Below are positions 7,956 through 16,935 of a DNA stretch of 43,369 nt, one piece after another (position 1 is the first letter of the stretch; each line of letters begins with the position of its first letter). Under the pieces are notes generated by a model. That model had not been told where the DNA came from. It made no database searches and saw nothing but the letters and a program-made list of their open reading frames with translations. Origin of the DNA: CAYSCX01 sp964429575 (lineage in GTDB: Bacteria > Desulfobacterota > Binatia > Binatales > Binataceae); NCBI GenBank assembly GCA_964429575.1, contig CAYSCX010000020.1, forward strand, positions 1 to 43,369, read 5' to 3'. Made by a program: the position numbers and the translations under genes.

Positions 7956-8717
7956 ATGAAACTCAAGGACAAGGCGGTACTCATCACGGGCGCGGGCTCG
8001 GGGCTCGGTCGCGAGATGGCGCTGACCTTCGCGCGCGAGGGCGCCAGGATCGGCGTCAACGACATCCGGCCGGAGTCGGCGCAAAACGTCGCGACCGAGG
8101 TTGAGCGCGAGGGCGGCAAGGCCAAAGCGGTCGTCGCCGACGTTTCGAACAGCACCGCGGTGAAGAAACTCCTGGCCGACTTTCTCGCGGCGTTCGGCAC
8201 CATCGACGTGCTCATCAACAACGCGGGCATCGGGCGAACGCGTGAGGACGTGACCGAGGTAATCGGCACTCAGGACCTCACCGACGAGGACTTTGACAAG
8301 ATGGTGCGGACGCACCTCTACTCCACGTTCTACTGCACGCGCGAGGCGCTCAAGACCATGATCGCAAAACGCTCCGGCCGCATCATCAACCTCGGCTCGA
8401 TCGCCGGCACCACCGGGCTTGCGTTCGCGCCCCACTACTGCGCGGCCAAGGGCGCGATCATCTCGTTCACCAAGTCGGTCGCGCGCGAGGTCGTCGGCCA
8501 CGGTATCCTGGTCAACTGCATCGCCCCCGGCTTCATCGAAACGCCGATGACCGCAGCGATTCCACCCGAGGTGCGCCAGCAGGTGACCGCGATCACGCCG
8601 ATCGGCCGGTTCGGCGTGCCGCGCGAAATTGCCGCCGCCGCGCTGTTTCTTGCCTGCGAGGATTCCTCATTCATGGTCGGCCAGGTGGTCAGCCCCAACG
8701 GCGGCTACGTAATCTGA
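7956..8717 (+). CDS. Short-chain dehydrogenase/reductase
   Basis: A 253-residue classical SDR. The NAD(P)-binding motif is TGAGSGLG (11-18), the structural motif NNAG is at 88-91, and the catalytic residues are Ser148, Tyr161 and Lys165 (HYCAAKG). Asp in the second strand (VNDIRP) favours NAD(H). FabG-like 3-oxoacyl reductases and alcohol dehydrogenases share this layout, and the C-terminal PNGGYVI is close to the FabG ending. A GTG six bases upstream is possible, but GAGGTG positions the ribosome for the ATG at 7956. It is followed 26 bp later by the EthD gene and is likely cotranscribed with it. Confidence 0.9.
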   Translation: MKLKDKAVLITGAGSGLGREMALTFAREGARIGVNDIRPESAQNVATEVEREGGKAKAVVADVSNSTAVKKLLADFLAAFGTIDVLINNAGIGRTREDVTEVIGTQDLTDEDFDKMVRTHLYSTFYCTREALKTMIAKRSGRIINLGSIAGTTGLAFAPHYCAAKGAIISFTKSVAREVVGHGILVNCIAPGFIETPMTAAIPPEVRQQVTAITPIGRFGVPREIAAAALFLACEDSSFMVGQVVSPNGGYVI

Positions 8718-8743
8718 CGCGCGCTGACGGGAGGACGCACGCC

Positions 8744-9394
8744 ATGCTGCTCCACTTTGCACGCTTCAACTTCAAGAGCGCGGATCTCGATGCCGAGGAG
8801 CGCAACTACCTCGGCCATCACGTGGCGCTCGTCAGGAAACTTCCCGGCCTTCGCCTCTACTACACGGGCCGGCTGCTGGAGGTGGGCGGCGAGAAGCCCG
8901 ATCGTCACCGCGCCGTCATCCTCTTCTTCGACAGCGCCGACGCCTGGAGCGCCGCCATGCGCACCGAGACCGGCGCGGCGCTGGCCGCCAATCGCCAGGC
9001 GCACCTCACGGCTCTTGATCGACGCTCCGCCGACGCGGAATTTATCGTGCCGTTCGGCTCCCGCAGCGCGGGCCAGCCGTGCTTCATCATGGCCGCGGAG
9101 TTCGATCTCGCAACCGACGGTGGAGGAATCGAGGCGGCAGAGACTCGCTACCGCGATCATCACGTCGCGATCGCGCGCCGTCTACCCGGACTTCGCAACT
9201 ACATTATCGGCAAGCTTGCACCGTCTGACGATGGTGCGCCCGGGCGGTACCGGCTTGCGATTCTGGCGTTCGACTCGCCCGACGCACTGCGCGACGCGTA
9301 TCGTTCACCGGTCGGGCGGGAGCTCGCCGAGGACGAGCGCGCGACGATCCGCAACCCGCGCGTCTTTCGCCTCGACGCGCGCGTCGAAGTGTAG
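8744..9394 (+). CDS. Tandem EthD-domain protein
   Basis: A 216-residue protein built from two copies of an EthD-like dimeric alpha/beta-barrel domain. The copies align internally: YLGHHVALVRKLPGLRLYYTG in the first half corresponds to YRDHHVAIARRLPGLRNYIIG in the second, and FFDSADAW to AFDSPDAL. The invariant HHV.(L/I)(V/A)R.LPGL core, normally lining the active-site cavity, is kept in both halves. EthD proteins accompany degradation of ethers and aromatics and polyketide metabolism, and their reaction is often unknown. A good Shine-Dalgarno (GGGAGGA) precedes the ATG. It probably forms an operon with the upstream SDR. Substrate unknown. Confidence 0.8.
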   Translation: MLLHFARFNFKSADLDAEERNYLGHHVALVRKLPGLRLYYTGRLLEVGGEKPDRHRAVILFFDSADAWSAAMRTETGAALAANRQAHLTALDRRSADAEFIVPFGSRSAGQPCFIMAAEFDLATDGGGIEAAETRYRDHHVAIARRLPGLRNYIIGKLAPSDDGAPGRYRLAILAFDSPDALRDAYRSPVGRELAEDERATIRNPRVFRLDARVEV

Positions 9395-9427
9395 CCGCGC
9401 GATCGAACGCCGCCCGCGCCACCTGCC

Positions 9428-10966
9428 ATGCTCGAACGTTGCGCGGGCGTCCTGATTCCACTGTTCTCGCTTCGCACCGAACGCGACCTCGGTCGTGGCG
9501 AGATTGGCGGCCTGCGCGAGATGGTGGATCTCGCGGTGGCGATGGGCCATCGCGTGATTCAGCTTCTGCCGCTCGACGAGCCCGCGCCCGGCGAGGCCAG
9601 CCCATACAGCGCGCTCAGCGTATTCGCGATCGATCCGATGTACATATCCGCGCCGGCGCTCACTGACGCCGCCGAATTGCGGCGCGCACAGGAATCCGTC
9701 GGGCGTCGGCGCACGCCGCCGCGCGCTCGACTGCGCAATGTGAAGTTCGAGCTGCTTGCGCATGCGTTCGATTCGTTCGAGCAGCGTGCGTCGCCGGTAG
9801 AGCGCGCCGAATTTGGCAAGTTTCGCGAGGAGAACCGCGCGTGGCTCGATGACTACGCGCTGTTTCGCGGATTGAAGGAAAAGTTCAAGTGGAAGGTCTG
9901 GGAGTCGTGGCCCGATGAACTGCGGCGTCGCGAAGCCGGCGCGCTCGGCTCGGCTCGCCGCGGCCTCGCCGACTCGATTCGCAAGTACTGCTACTGGCAG
10001 TACCTCGCCGCTCGCCAGTGGCGCGACGTTCGCGGATACGCGAAGTCGCGCGGCGTGCTGCTCGGCGGCGATCTCGCATTCTCGCCCTCACGCGATAGCG
10101 CGGAAGTGTGGGCGAACCAGGCGTACTTCGACCTCACGCGCACAGTCGGCGCCCCGCCCGACGATTTCAATCCCGACGGGCAGCGCTGGGGACTGCCAAT
10201 GCCGAACTGGGAACGGATGCGCGCGAGCGGGCACCAGTTCTGGCGGGCGCGGGCCCGTCGCGCACGGTCTCTCTACGACATCGTTCGCATCGATCACGTA
10301 GTCGGCATTTACAGAACGTTTTCATTCGCCGGCGAAGACGATGGCGGCTCGTTCATGCCCGCAGATGAGCCGCAACAAATCGCGCAAGGCGAAGAGGTCA
10401 TGCGCGCCATCCTTGCTGAAGCGACGCCAGCGGACGTGATCGCCGAGGACCTCGGCACCGTGCCGCCGTGGGTGCGCGCATCGCTGACGCGCCTCGGTGT
10501 GCCCGGCTACAAGGTCGTGCGCTGGGAGAAGATCGATTGGGGCAGTCCTGACGAGCGCTTCCTGAGCCCGTCAGAGTACCCTGAGCTTTCGCTCGCGACT
10601 ACCGGTACGCACGACACCGAGACGCTGACGCAATGGTGGCGCGAGACGACCGCCAAGGAGCGCCGTCAATTTCTCGCGGCGCTTGGGCTTGAGGGCCGCG
10701 TCTCGCCTGACGGCCGGCTTACCGGACGCGCCTCGCTTGCGATTCTCGAGGCGCTCTACGCGGCGCCATCGCGGCTTGCGGTCACGCCCATCCAGGACCT
10801 ATTCGGCTGGCGCGCGCGCATCAACCGTCCCGGCACCGTCGCACCGTCGAACTGGAGGTGGCGCCCGCCCTTCACGCTCGAGCGCTGGAGCGAAAGCGCC
10901 ACGTTGCGCGCACGCGTTACGAGCCTCAGGCGCATCGCGGAGCGCACCGGCCGCTTCGGTATGTGA
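9428..10966 (+). CDS. malQ: 4-alpha-glucanotransferase (amylomaltase, GH77)
   Basis: A 512-residue disproportionating enzyme that transfers alpha-1,4-glucan chains, used in maltodextrin and glycogen metabolism. The start RCAGVLIPLFSLRTERDLG and the segment SPYSALSVFAIDP are GH77 hallmarks. The catalytic residues are the nucleophile Asp289 in RIDHVVG, acid/base Glu340 in IAEDLGTVP and the stabilising Asp396 in GTHDTETL. The donor-loop sequence WGLPMPNW is present. Length is normal for bacterial MalQ. No other glycogen or maltose gene is next to it. It converges on the permease gene with only 13 bp between stops. Confidence 0.95.
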   Translation: MLERCAGVLIPLFSLRTERDLGRGEIGGLREMVDLAVAMGHRVIQLLPLDEPAPGEASPYSALSVFAIDPMYISAPALTDAAELRRAQESVGRRRTPPRARLRNVKFELLAHAFDSFEQRASPVERAEFGKFREENRAWLDDYALFRGLKEKFKWKVWESWPDELRRREAGALGSARRGLADSIRKYCYWQYLAARQWRDVRGYAKSRGVLLGGDLAFSPSRDSAEVWANQAYFDLTRTVGAPPDDFNPDGQRWGLPMPNWERMRASGHQFWRARARRARSLYDIVRIDHVVGIYRTFSFAGEDDGGSFMPADEPQQIAQGEEVMRAILAEATPADVIAEDLGTVPPWVRASLTRLGVPGYKVVRWEKIDWGSPDERFLSPSEYPELSLATTGTHDTETLTQWWRETTAKERRQFLAALGLEGRVSPDGRLTGRASLAILEALYAAPSRLAVTPIQDLFGWRARINRPGTVAPSNWRWRPPFTLERWSESATLRARVTSLRRIAERTGRFGM

Positions 10967-10979
10967 ATCGGATGTCGCG

Positions 10980-12137
10980 CTAGACGACTTGTCGAACCGC
11001 GATCGCGGGCGCGATTCGAAGCGCAGCCGCAATCGGCACGACGCCGCTGACGATTCCGACTCCGACGGCAATCACCGTCGCGAACGCGGCGCTCTCGGGC
11101 GTCACCCATAGCGCGCCATTTCCGCCGAGCAACGGTCCGAGCGTGATGCCCCCGCCGAAAAGCCACAGTGCCGCGCCGGCGCCGATTGCCCCGCCCACGA
11201 GTCCGATCGCTCCACACTCGCCGAACAGCACTCCAGCAATCGGGCCGCGCGAGAATCCCAGCACGCGCATCACTGCGACCTCGCTCATCCGGTCGCGCAC
11301 CATCATCGCAGTCGAGTTCGCCGCAATCAGAAGCACAGTTACGATTACCACCGCGCCGATCATCGCGACTATCGCGCGAAGGTTGCCAATCGCGGAGAGG
11401 CCCGACGCGATCGCTTCGCTCTCGGTCAATGTGCGCGTCTCGTAGTCGGAGTTGTGATAGCGCTCGTCGATCGCCTTGCCGAGGCTCGCGGCGCTTTGCG
11501 GGTCGGAGGCGCGCACGACCAGTTGCCATGCGATATCGCCGGCCGGGCTCCCATTCGCCTTGAGCGTCTCCTCGAAGTAATCGCGGCGGAACAGAAAGAC
11601 GTTGGGATAGCGCTCTGACGGGACTTCGCCGACGATATTGAACGTCATGTCGAATCTGCGCGCGTCGGCGCTGCGCAGCGTGACCTGCTGTCCGATTTTC
11701 CAGTTGAACCGCTTCATCAGAACTTTGCCGACGATCGCGCCGCGGCGGTCGTTGAGCATCGCAAGCGCCTGCTCCTTGCTGGTTTCGTAATCAGGGAAGA
11801 CGTCCGCTAGCCCGAAGCCGGTCGCGCCGGCCATTATCGTGTCGCTGGGATCTCGATAGTACGACGGCCACCCTGTGACGGCGACGCATGCGGCCGCGCC
11901 GGGCATCGCGGCTATCTCATTGCAATAGCGTGCCGGAATTCCGTACCACGCGCTGCGATTGTTCACGACCAGGCGGAGCGTCTTCGTCGCGTTGGCGAGA
12001 ATCCGGTCCATCGATGCTGGCGTCGAGATCAAAACGGTGAAAATGAAGGTGGCGAGCGCGATGGTCGCAGCGGTAAGCAGCACGCGCCTCAAATTGCGGC
12101 GCATGTTGCGTTCGATGAGTTTTATGACGTGAAACAT
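10980..12137 (-). CDS. FtsX-like ABC transporter permease (second of a pair)
   Basis: A 385-residue inner-membrane protein with the MacB/FtsX topology. A first helix near 18-38 (LLTAATIALATFIFTVLI) is followed by a large extracytoplasmic domain of about 200 residues and three C-terminal helices (including VVIVTVLLIAANSTAMMV and ECGAIGLVGGAIGAGA). The sequence MRVLGFSRGPIAGVLFGE between helices is the coupling-helix region typical of DevC/LolC-like permeases. It starts 15 bp after the stop of the upstream permease. Such proteins export lipids or lipoproteins or act as mechanotransmitters, and need a cytosolic ATPase, which is not found nearby. Confidence 0.85.
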   Translation of the reverse strand: MFHVIKLIERNMRRNLRRVLLTAATIALATFIFTVLISTPASMDRILANATKTLRLVVNNRSAWYGIPARYCNEIAAMPGAAACVAVTGWPSYYRDPSDTIMAGATGFGLADVFPDYETSKEQALAMLNDRRGAIVGKVLMKRFNWKIGQQVTLRSADARRFDMTFNIVGEVPSERYPNVFLFRRDYFEETLKANGSPAGDIAWQLVVRASDPQSAASLGKAIDERYHNSDYETRTLTESEAIASGLSAIGNLRAIVAMIGAVVIVTVLLIAANSTAMMVRDRMSEVAVMRVLGFSRGPIAGVLFGECGAIGLVGGAIGAGAALWLFGGGITLGPLLGGNGALWVTPESAAFATVIAVGVGIVSGVVPIAAALRIAPAIAVRQVV

Positions 12138-12152
12138 CGCACCTCCATCCGC

Positions 12153-13319
12153 TTACGCCTCGCGCAGCGAATCGATCACGCCGATTCGCGCGGCGCGCCA
12201 TGCCGGAAGCAATCCGCCCAACGCGCCGATCGTCGCCGCCGCGACTAACCCGGTTATGAACGCGGACGGCGCGAGTCGAAACGAGAATATGTACATCCCC
12301 ACGTTTACCAATTTGTCGGTCAGCCCCGCTGCGGTCGCGACGCCCACGCCCAGCAACTCCCCTGCAATCCCGCCGATCAATCCAAGTACAACGCTTTCAG
12401 CCACGAAGCTCATCAGGATGTTTCCACGGGTGAAGCCGAGCGCGCGCAGCACGCCTATTTCCTTGGAGCGCCGCGCGACCGCCGCGTACATAGTGTTCAT
12501 GCCGCCGAAGGTTGCGCCGATGCCCAGGATCGCCGCGAGGATAATCCCGAGACTGCGCAGTTGGTTCACGAACTCGGTTTGCTCGGCATAGAACTGCTCT
12601 TGGGACTTCGCTTCGACGCGCAATCTTGCATCCTTCGTGAGAGCGGCCTTGAAGCTGTCCGCGGCGCCGGGGCGCAGAATCACGGCAATGACGCCCATCG
12701 CGCCTACTCCGAACCGCAAGTCCTGCTGCAATACGTCGAGGTCGGTCCATACTTCGGACTCATGGACGCTACCGTTATCCGAGAACGCCCCGACGATGTC
12801 CCAAGTCCTCCGTCCGAACCGCAAAGTCTTGCCGGTGGCGAGATTCGGATGCTGCGCGGCGAGGCGTTGTCCAACCACCAACTCGGCGGCGCCTTTTTTC
12901 GGCCAACGTCCCGACTCGAGTTTCATCCCGCGATGCACCTTGTACGCGATTGGATATACGCCGCGGATGAACGTAAAACCGACTTCGCTCATCGGCGCGT
13001 CGGGGTTGGCGAAAAACCCGTTCACCATTTCCGGCGATAGGAGCGCCTCGCCATCTTCGCCGGTCGCGACTTCGGATCGGGCGCGAATGATCTCGTACTG
13101 TTCGCGCGTGATGTAGCTGCCGGGCTCGGAAGTGACGCCGCGGCTAAGCAGTATCCAGTTTCCACCGCGCCCAGCCGCAAGCACCGTGTCGCGCAGACCC
13201 GCGATGAAGCCCAGGATCATGAACAGGATCATCACGACCAGCGCGACCGCGAACGCCGTCATCAGCGACGTCGTGCGACGGACGAAAAGACTGCGGACAT
13301 TGTAGCGAATCGGAATCAC
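12153..13319 (-). CDS. FtsX-like ABC transporter permease (first of a pair)
   Basis: A 388-residue permease when read from the GTG at 13319, giving the family-typical beginning IPIRYNVRSLFVRRTTS. An ATG upstream at 13406 would add 29 residues unlike the family. The first helix is LMTAFAVALVVMILFMILGF. A periplasmic domain follows, then helices around LGIILAAILGIGATFGG, VAESVVLGLIGGIAGELLGV and ITGLVAAATIGALGG. GVLRALGFTRGNILMSF is the coupling segment. With its downstream neighbour it would form a heterodimeric MacB-like transporter. No ATP-binding subunit or periplasmic adaptor is encoded beside it. Confidence 0.85.
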   Translation of the reverse strand: MIPIRYNVRSLFVRRTTSLMTAFAVALVVMILFMILGFIAGLRDTVLAAGRGGNWILLSRGVTSEPGSYITREQYEIIRARSEVATGEDGEALLSPEMVNGFFANPDAPMSEVGFTFIRGVYPIAYKVHRGMKLESGRWPKKGAAELVVGQRLAAQHPNLATGKTLRFGRRTWDIVGAFSDNGSVHESEVWTDLDVLQQDLRFGVGAMGVIAVILRPGAADSFKAALTKDARLRVEAKSQEQFYAEQTEFVNQLRSLGIILAAILGIGATFGGMNTMYAAVARRSKEIGVLRALGFTRGNILMSFVAESVVLGLIGGIAGELLGVGVATAAGLTDKLVNVGMYIFSFRLAPSAFITGLVAAATIGALGGLLPAWRAARIGVIDSLREA

Positions 13320-13393
13320 GGCGCCGCACCCCACTATCTGTCGAGAATCCATCAATTTAATCGGCGCACCCGCGTCGGCGCAACGCACCGCTA

Positions 13394-13420
13394 TTGCGGC
13401 ACTCAAGAGTCCGCTATAAG
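13394..13420 (+). promoter_or_regulatory. Weak promoter candidate upstream of the CoA-transferase
   Basis: TTGCGG (13394-13399) and TATAAG (13415-13420) are 15 bases apart, shorter than optimal, in the divergent spacer between the permease pair and the CoA-transferase. The -10-like element is 19 bp before the start codon, so the transcript would have a very short leader. Confidence 0.25.
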
Positions 13421-13438
13421 CAGCGGGTGGAGGCGGCT

Positions 13439-14596
13439 ATGGGTCCACTTACCGGAGTTCGGGTACTCGACCTCAGCATGGTGGTCGCGGGACCATTTTG
13501 CACGATGATGTTCGGCGACCTCGGCGCCGACATCATCAAGATTGAACCGCCCGAGGGCGACGTAATTCGCATGGCGACACCGGGCGACCGCAATGGCGTG
13601 CAGGTCGGCGTCATCAACTGGAATCGCAGTAAGCGCGCCATGGTGCTCGATCTCAAAAAGCCCGGCGCCGCGGAAGTTTTTCTCAAGATGGCCGAGCAGG
13701 CGGACATCGTGATTCAAAACGTGAGGCCGGGCGTCGTCGAGAGGCTGGGCGTCGGCTACGAGGCGGTGTCGGCGCGCAACCCGAAGATCGTTTATTGCTC
13801 GATCGCCGGCTACGGATTCACCGGCCCTTACGTTGCGAAGCCCGCTTACGATCCCATCATCCAGGGACTAGCGGGCGTGATGATCTCGCAGCGCACGCAA
13901 GGGCGTCCCCGCGCGGTCAAGAACATTCTCGCCGACAAGATTACCGCGATGACCGCGGCCATTTCGATTCTTGCCGCGCTCAACGAGGCGCGCGTGCATG
14001 GCCGCGGCCAGCATATCCAGCTCGCGATGATCGACGCGGTTGCGTACTACCTGATGCCCGATACCGCGTCGCGGCACACATTCCTCCCGCACAAGCCCGG
14101 CGTTCCGCCATCGATGAACACGCTCGAACCGTTCAAGACCGCCGACGGTTACATCACGATCGCGCCGCTGACCGACAAGCATTGGAAGGCGATCCTCGAC
14201 GCGGTCGGGCATCCGGAATGGTTCGAGGGCGACGCACCGCGCGCCGATCGCGTGCGCCACTCGATAAAGAGCCTCATCGATCATTTTCCGACCCAGCCGT
14301 CCGCGTACTGGCTCGAGCGAATCGAAGCCGCCGACGTGCCGTGCGGACCGGTCAACGACTACGATTCGATTTGGACCGACCCGCAGTTCGAGGCGAACGA
14401 GACGTTCTTCGAATACGAGCATCCGAAGGCGGGCCCGGTCCGCGGCGTGCGTCATCCGGCGCGCTTGTCCGGCCGCAAGCAGGATTTGTGGCGTCACGCG
14501 CCTGGGCTTGGCGAGAACACCGACGAAATCCTGCGCGACTTCGGATTCTCAGCTACGGAAATTTCGAAACTCCGCCAGGACGCGATCGTCCAATAG
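13439..14596 (+). CDS. Class III CoA-transferase (CaiB/BaiF/formyl-CoA transferase family)
   Basis: A 385-residue enzyme that moves CoA between carboxylic acids. The N-terminus GPLTGVRVLDLSMVVAGPFC and the segments GDLGADIIKIEPPEGD and NWNRSKR are diagnostic. Asp138 in YDPIIQG aligns with the catalytic aspartate that forms the mixed-anhydride intermediate in formyl-CoA transferase. ADVPCGPVND near the C-terminus is also conserved. The start at 13439 is preceded by GGTGGAGG; an ATG 45 bp earlier lacks a ribosome site. Family members activate carnitine, bile acids, benzylsuccinate, oxalate or branched acids, and the substrate cannot be read here. The next gene is close and may be cotranscribed. 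Confidence 0.92.
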   Translation: MGPLTGVRVLDLSMVVAGPFCTMMFGDLGADIIKIEPPEGDVIRMATPGDRNGVQVGVINWNRSKRAMVLDLKKPGAAEVFLKMAEQADIVIQNVRPGVVERLGVGYEAVSARNPKIVYCSIAGYGFTGPYVAKPAYDPIIQGLAGVMISQRTQGRPRAVKNILADKITAMTAAISILAALNEARVHGRGQHIQLAMIDAVAYYLMPDTASRHTFLPHKPGVPPSMNTLEPFKTADGYITIAPLTDKHWKAILDAVGHPEWFEGDAPRADRVRHSIKSLIDHFPTQPSAYWLERIEAADVPCGPVNDYDSIWTDPQFEANETFFEYEHPKAGPVRGVRHPARLSGRKQDLWRHAPGLGENTDEILRDFGFSATEISKLRQDAIVQ

Positions 14597-14666
14597 CGTT
14601 GCGCCGCAAACTTCCCGCCCGTCCATCGTCGCGAACCTCGACACCGCGACCGGCGCTATAGACTTC

Positions 14667-15773
14667 GTGCGATCCTCAATCCTGAGCAATCGGGCTGCCG
14701 CGTGCCGCGCATGCACGCTTGCCATCGTGATCGCATTGCTGGTCGCCTGCGCCGGATGCGCATCGACCTCGCCGCCCATCGCGGGCGCCGAGCCCGCCGC
14801 GTTGCCGTCGCCCACCGAAACGCCGAAACCTGCGGCGACTCCCGAACCGACCGCGACGCGCACCCCGACTCCGCTTGCGCTGCGGGCGCCGTATGCGATC
14901 GCGCCGGGTCACAACGGCGATCTGTGGTTCAGCGAATTTCAGGGCGATCATTTGGGGCGCGTGACCATCACCGGCGAGATCACATTCTTCAAGCTCTCGT
15001 CCGAGGGTTTGGCCGAGCGGCTGGCCGTCGGGCCGGACGGCGGCGTGTGGTTCACCGATCCGATGGGAAATCGAATTGGCCGTTTCGAGCCCACCGACGG
15101 CACGCTCGCGTATTACAAACTGCCGAATCCCGGGAGCGGTCCCGCGGGAATTACCTTCGGCCCCGACGGCAACATCTGGTTCACCCAGCACTCCGGCCAT
15201 CGAATCGGGCGACTCACGCCGGCCGGCAGCCTCAAGGAGTTTCGGCTCTCCGCTGGCGCGGGGCCCGGTGACATCATCGCTGGCATCGATGGGCACTTGT
15301 GGTTCGTCGAGGATCGCGCCGGCCGCATCGGCCGCATCGACACCGACGGCAAAGTCGCGGAGTTTCCCATCCCGACCAAGGACGGCCAGCCCGGTTCGCT
15401 GACGCTCGGCTCGGACGGCAACGTTTGGTTTACCGAGCTCAAGTCGCAGCGCATCGGAAAGATCTCGCCGACCGGCGCGGTCGTCGAGTACTCGCTGCCG
15501 ATGAATGCTGTCCCATTCGCAATCACCGGCGCCGCCGACGGCAATCTGTGGATCACCGTGATACGCGGCCGCGGCGGCGCGCAGACTCGCGCGATTCTTA
15601 AAGTCTCGACCGCAGGCGCCATGACCGCGTTCGAACCGCCGCCCGGCACGATCCCCGGATTCATCACCGCCGGCCCGGACGGCAATCTTTGGATTACGCA
15701 GCCAAATCACAAGATCGCGCGCCTGACCCCAGACGGCCGGTTGACCACGTTCGATGTGCGCCGCGCCGATTGA
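14667..15773 (+). CDS. Virginiamycin B lyase-like beta-propeller lipoprotein
   Basis: About 368 residues from a GTG at 14667, giving the signal peptide MRSSILSNRAAACRACTLA followed by IVIALLVACAGC with a lipobox at LVAC. A Pro/Thr-rich linker (PSPTETPKPAATPEP onward) tethers a propeller of repeated blades, each carrying GPDG-N-WFT and RIGR-(L/I)-P-G variants (for example GPDGGVWFTDP, GPDGNIWFTQ and GSDGNVWFTE). This repeat is the Vgb fold. True Vgb opens streptogramin B rings, but most environmental homologues are of unknown function. The catalytic His/Glu set cannot be confirmed by eye. The start codon is uncertain because the frame stays open upstream into the CoA-transferase gene. Confidence 0.78.
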   Translation: MRSSILSNRAAACRACTLAIVIALLVACAGCASTSPPIAGAEPAALPSPTETPKPAATPEPTATRTPTPLALRAPYAIAPGHNGDLWFSEFQGDHLGRVTITGEITFFKLSSEGLAERLAVGPDGGVWFTDPMGNRIGRFEPTDGTLAYYKLPNPGSGPAGITFGPDGNIWFTQHSGHRIGRLTPAGSLKEFRLSAGAGPGDIIAGIDGHLWFVEDRAGRIGRIDTDGKVAEFPIPTKDGQPGSLTLGSDGNVWFTELKSQRIGKISPTGAVVEYSLPMNAVPFAITGAADGNLWITVIRGRGGAQTRAILKVSTAGAMTAFEPPPGTIPGFITAGPDGNLWITQPNHKIARLTPDGRLTTFDVRRAD

Positions 15774-15830
15774 TCGCGCGCCGCACGCGCTTACAGCGCG
15801 GGCCGCTCAACTGTTCCCAATCCTCAGTTT

Positions 15831-15845
15831 TGCGCTATAAGCGCA
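15831..15845 (+). promoter_or_regulatory. Palindrome containing a -10-like TATAAG before the second SDR gene
   Basis: TGCGCTATAAGCGCA is a perfect 6-bp inverted repeat around ATA. It includes TATAAG, which could act as a -10 element about 50 bp before the SDR start. A symmetric operator overlapping a promoter is one reading. No good -35 box is visible at 17 bp. Confidence 0.25.
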
Positions 15846-15891
15846 TCAGTCGAATCCTTCACAGCGCATCAGCCAAGGGAGAGCCAAAGCG

Positions 15892-16785
15892 ATGGGTATT
15901 CTCGATGGAAAAGTTGCAGCGGTAACTGGCGGCGGCCGCGGTATCGGGCGGGGCGTCTCGAAGCTACTTGCGGCGCAAGGCGCCAAAGTTGTCGTTAACG
16001 ATCTCGGTGTCAGCGTCGCGGGCCAGAAAGAAACCGCCTCGCCCGCCGACGATGTGGCAAAAGAGATCAAGGCCGCCGGCGGCGCCGCGGTGAGCAACCA
16101 CATGGACATCAGTTCGGTGGAAGGCGGGGAGGGGCTGGTGAACCAGGCCATCAAGGAGTTCGGCCACCTCGACATCCTGGTAAACGTCGCCGGCATCCTG
16201 CGCGACCGCATGATTTTCAACATGTCCGAGCAGGAGTGGGACGACGTAATCCGCGTGCATTTGAAGGGGCACTACTGCACGATTCGGCCCGCGTCGGCGC
16301 ACATGCGCGAGCGCAAGCACGGCCGCATCATCAACTTCTCGTCCAATTCGGCGCTGGGCAGTCCCGGGCAGCCGAACTATGCGGCGGCCAAGGCGGCCAT
16401 CCTGGGACTCACCTACAGCTCGGCGGTGGGGCTCAAAAAGTACAACATCACCGTGAACGCAATCATGCCGGGCGCATCGACACGCATGACTGACACCGTG
16501 CCGGAAGGACGCATGGGCGGCAGCTTTCGCCGGGTCACCAGCGAGACTGCCGCTGGAACTCCGATGGATCCGGCGAACGTTGCGCCAATCGTTGCGTTTC
16601 TTGCGAGCGATCTCGCGAGCGAAGTCACCGGCCAATGTTTCGGCGCGTCGGGCTATCGCATCATGCGCTATTCCCATATCGTTCCCGATAAGATCATCTA
16701 CAACAGCGGTCCGTGGGATGTGGAAAAGCTGGGCGATATCTTGAAGACTACGCTGCTCGTCGATCTCGAGCCGCCGCGCATGTAG
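15892..16785 (+). CDS. SDR-family dehydrogenase resembling the MFE-2 hydroxyacyl-CoA dehydrogenase domain
   Basis: A 297-residue SDR. It has TGGGRGIG (12-19), VVVNDLG after the second strand (Asp37, NAD preference), NVAG (98-101) and an active-site triad of a Ser near 150, Tyr163 and Lys167 (NYAAAKA). The insertion after VVNDLG and the block VAGILRDRMIFNMSEQEWDD are characteristic of the (3R)-hydroxyacyl-CoA dehydrogenase half of multifunctional enzyme type 2 and its bacterial relatives. A role in beta-oxidation of branched or sterol-like acyl-CoAs is therefore plausible. The C-terminal 60 residues (YSHIVPDKIIYNSGPWDVEK) extend past the SDR core. AGGGAG supports the start, and a terminator-like hairpin follows. 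Confidence 0.88.
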   Translation: MGILDGKVAAVTGGGRGIGRGVSKLLAAQGAKVVVNDLGVSVAGQKETASPADDVAKEIKAAGGAAVSNHMDISSVEGGEGLVNQAIKEFGHLDILVNVAGILRDRMIFNMSEQEWDDVIRVHLKGHYCTIRPASAHMRERKHGRIINFSSNSALGSPGQPNYAAAKAAILGLTYSSAVGLKKYNITVNAIMPGASTRMTDTVPEGRMGGSFRRVTSETAAGTPMDPANVAPIVAFLASDLASEVTGQCFGASGYRIMRYSHIVPDKIIYNSGPWDVEKLGDILKTTLLVDLEPPRM

Positions 16786-16817
16786 CCGCAGGCTTCCTCA
16801 GCATGGCTCTCAATGTC

Positions 16818-16848
16818 GGGGCGCGTCGCGATGCGCCCCTTTTCTTTT
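16818..16848 (+). terminator. Intrinsic terminator after the SDR gene
   Basis: GGGGCGC (16818-16824) pairs with GCGCCCC (16833-16839) around a loop that can itself pair (TCGCGA). The stem is followed at once by TTTTCTTTT. It lies about 30 bp after the SDR stop. The stem resembles the GTAGGGGCGCA palindromes at 34-35 kb. Confidence 0.7.
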
Positions 16849-16935
16849 CGGTCCGCCCGCGCGCCACCGCCCCATCCGCCTTGTCCGCGGATCAACCCGC
16901 TCCTATGCTGTGTTCCGAACGCTTCGGAGCACGCG

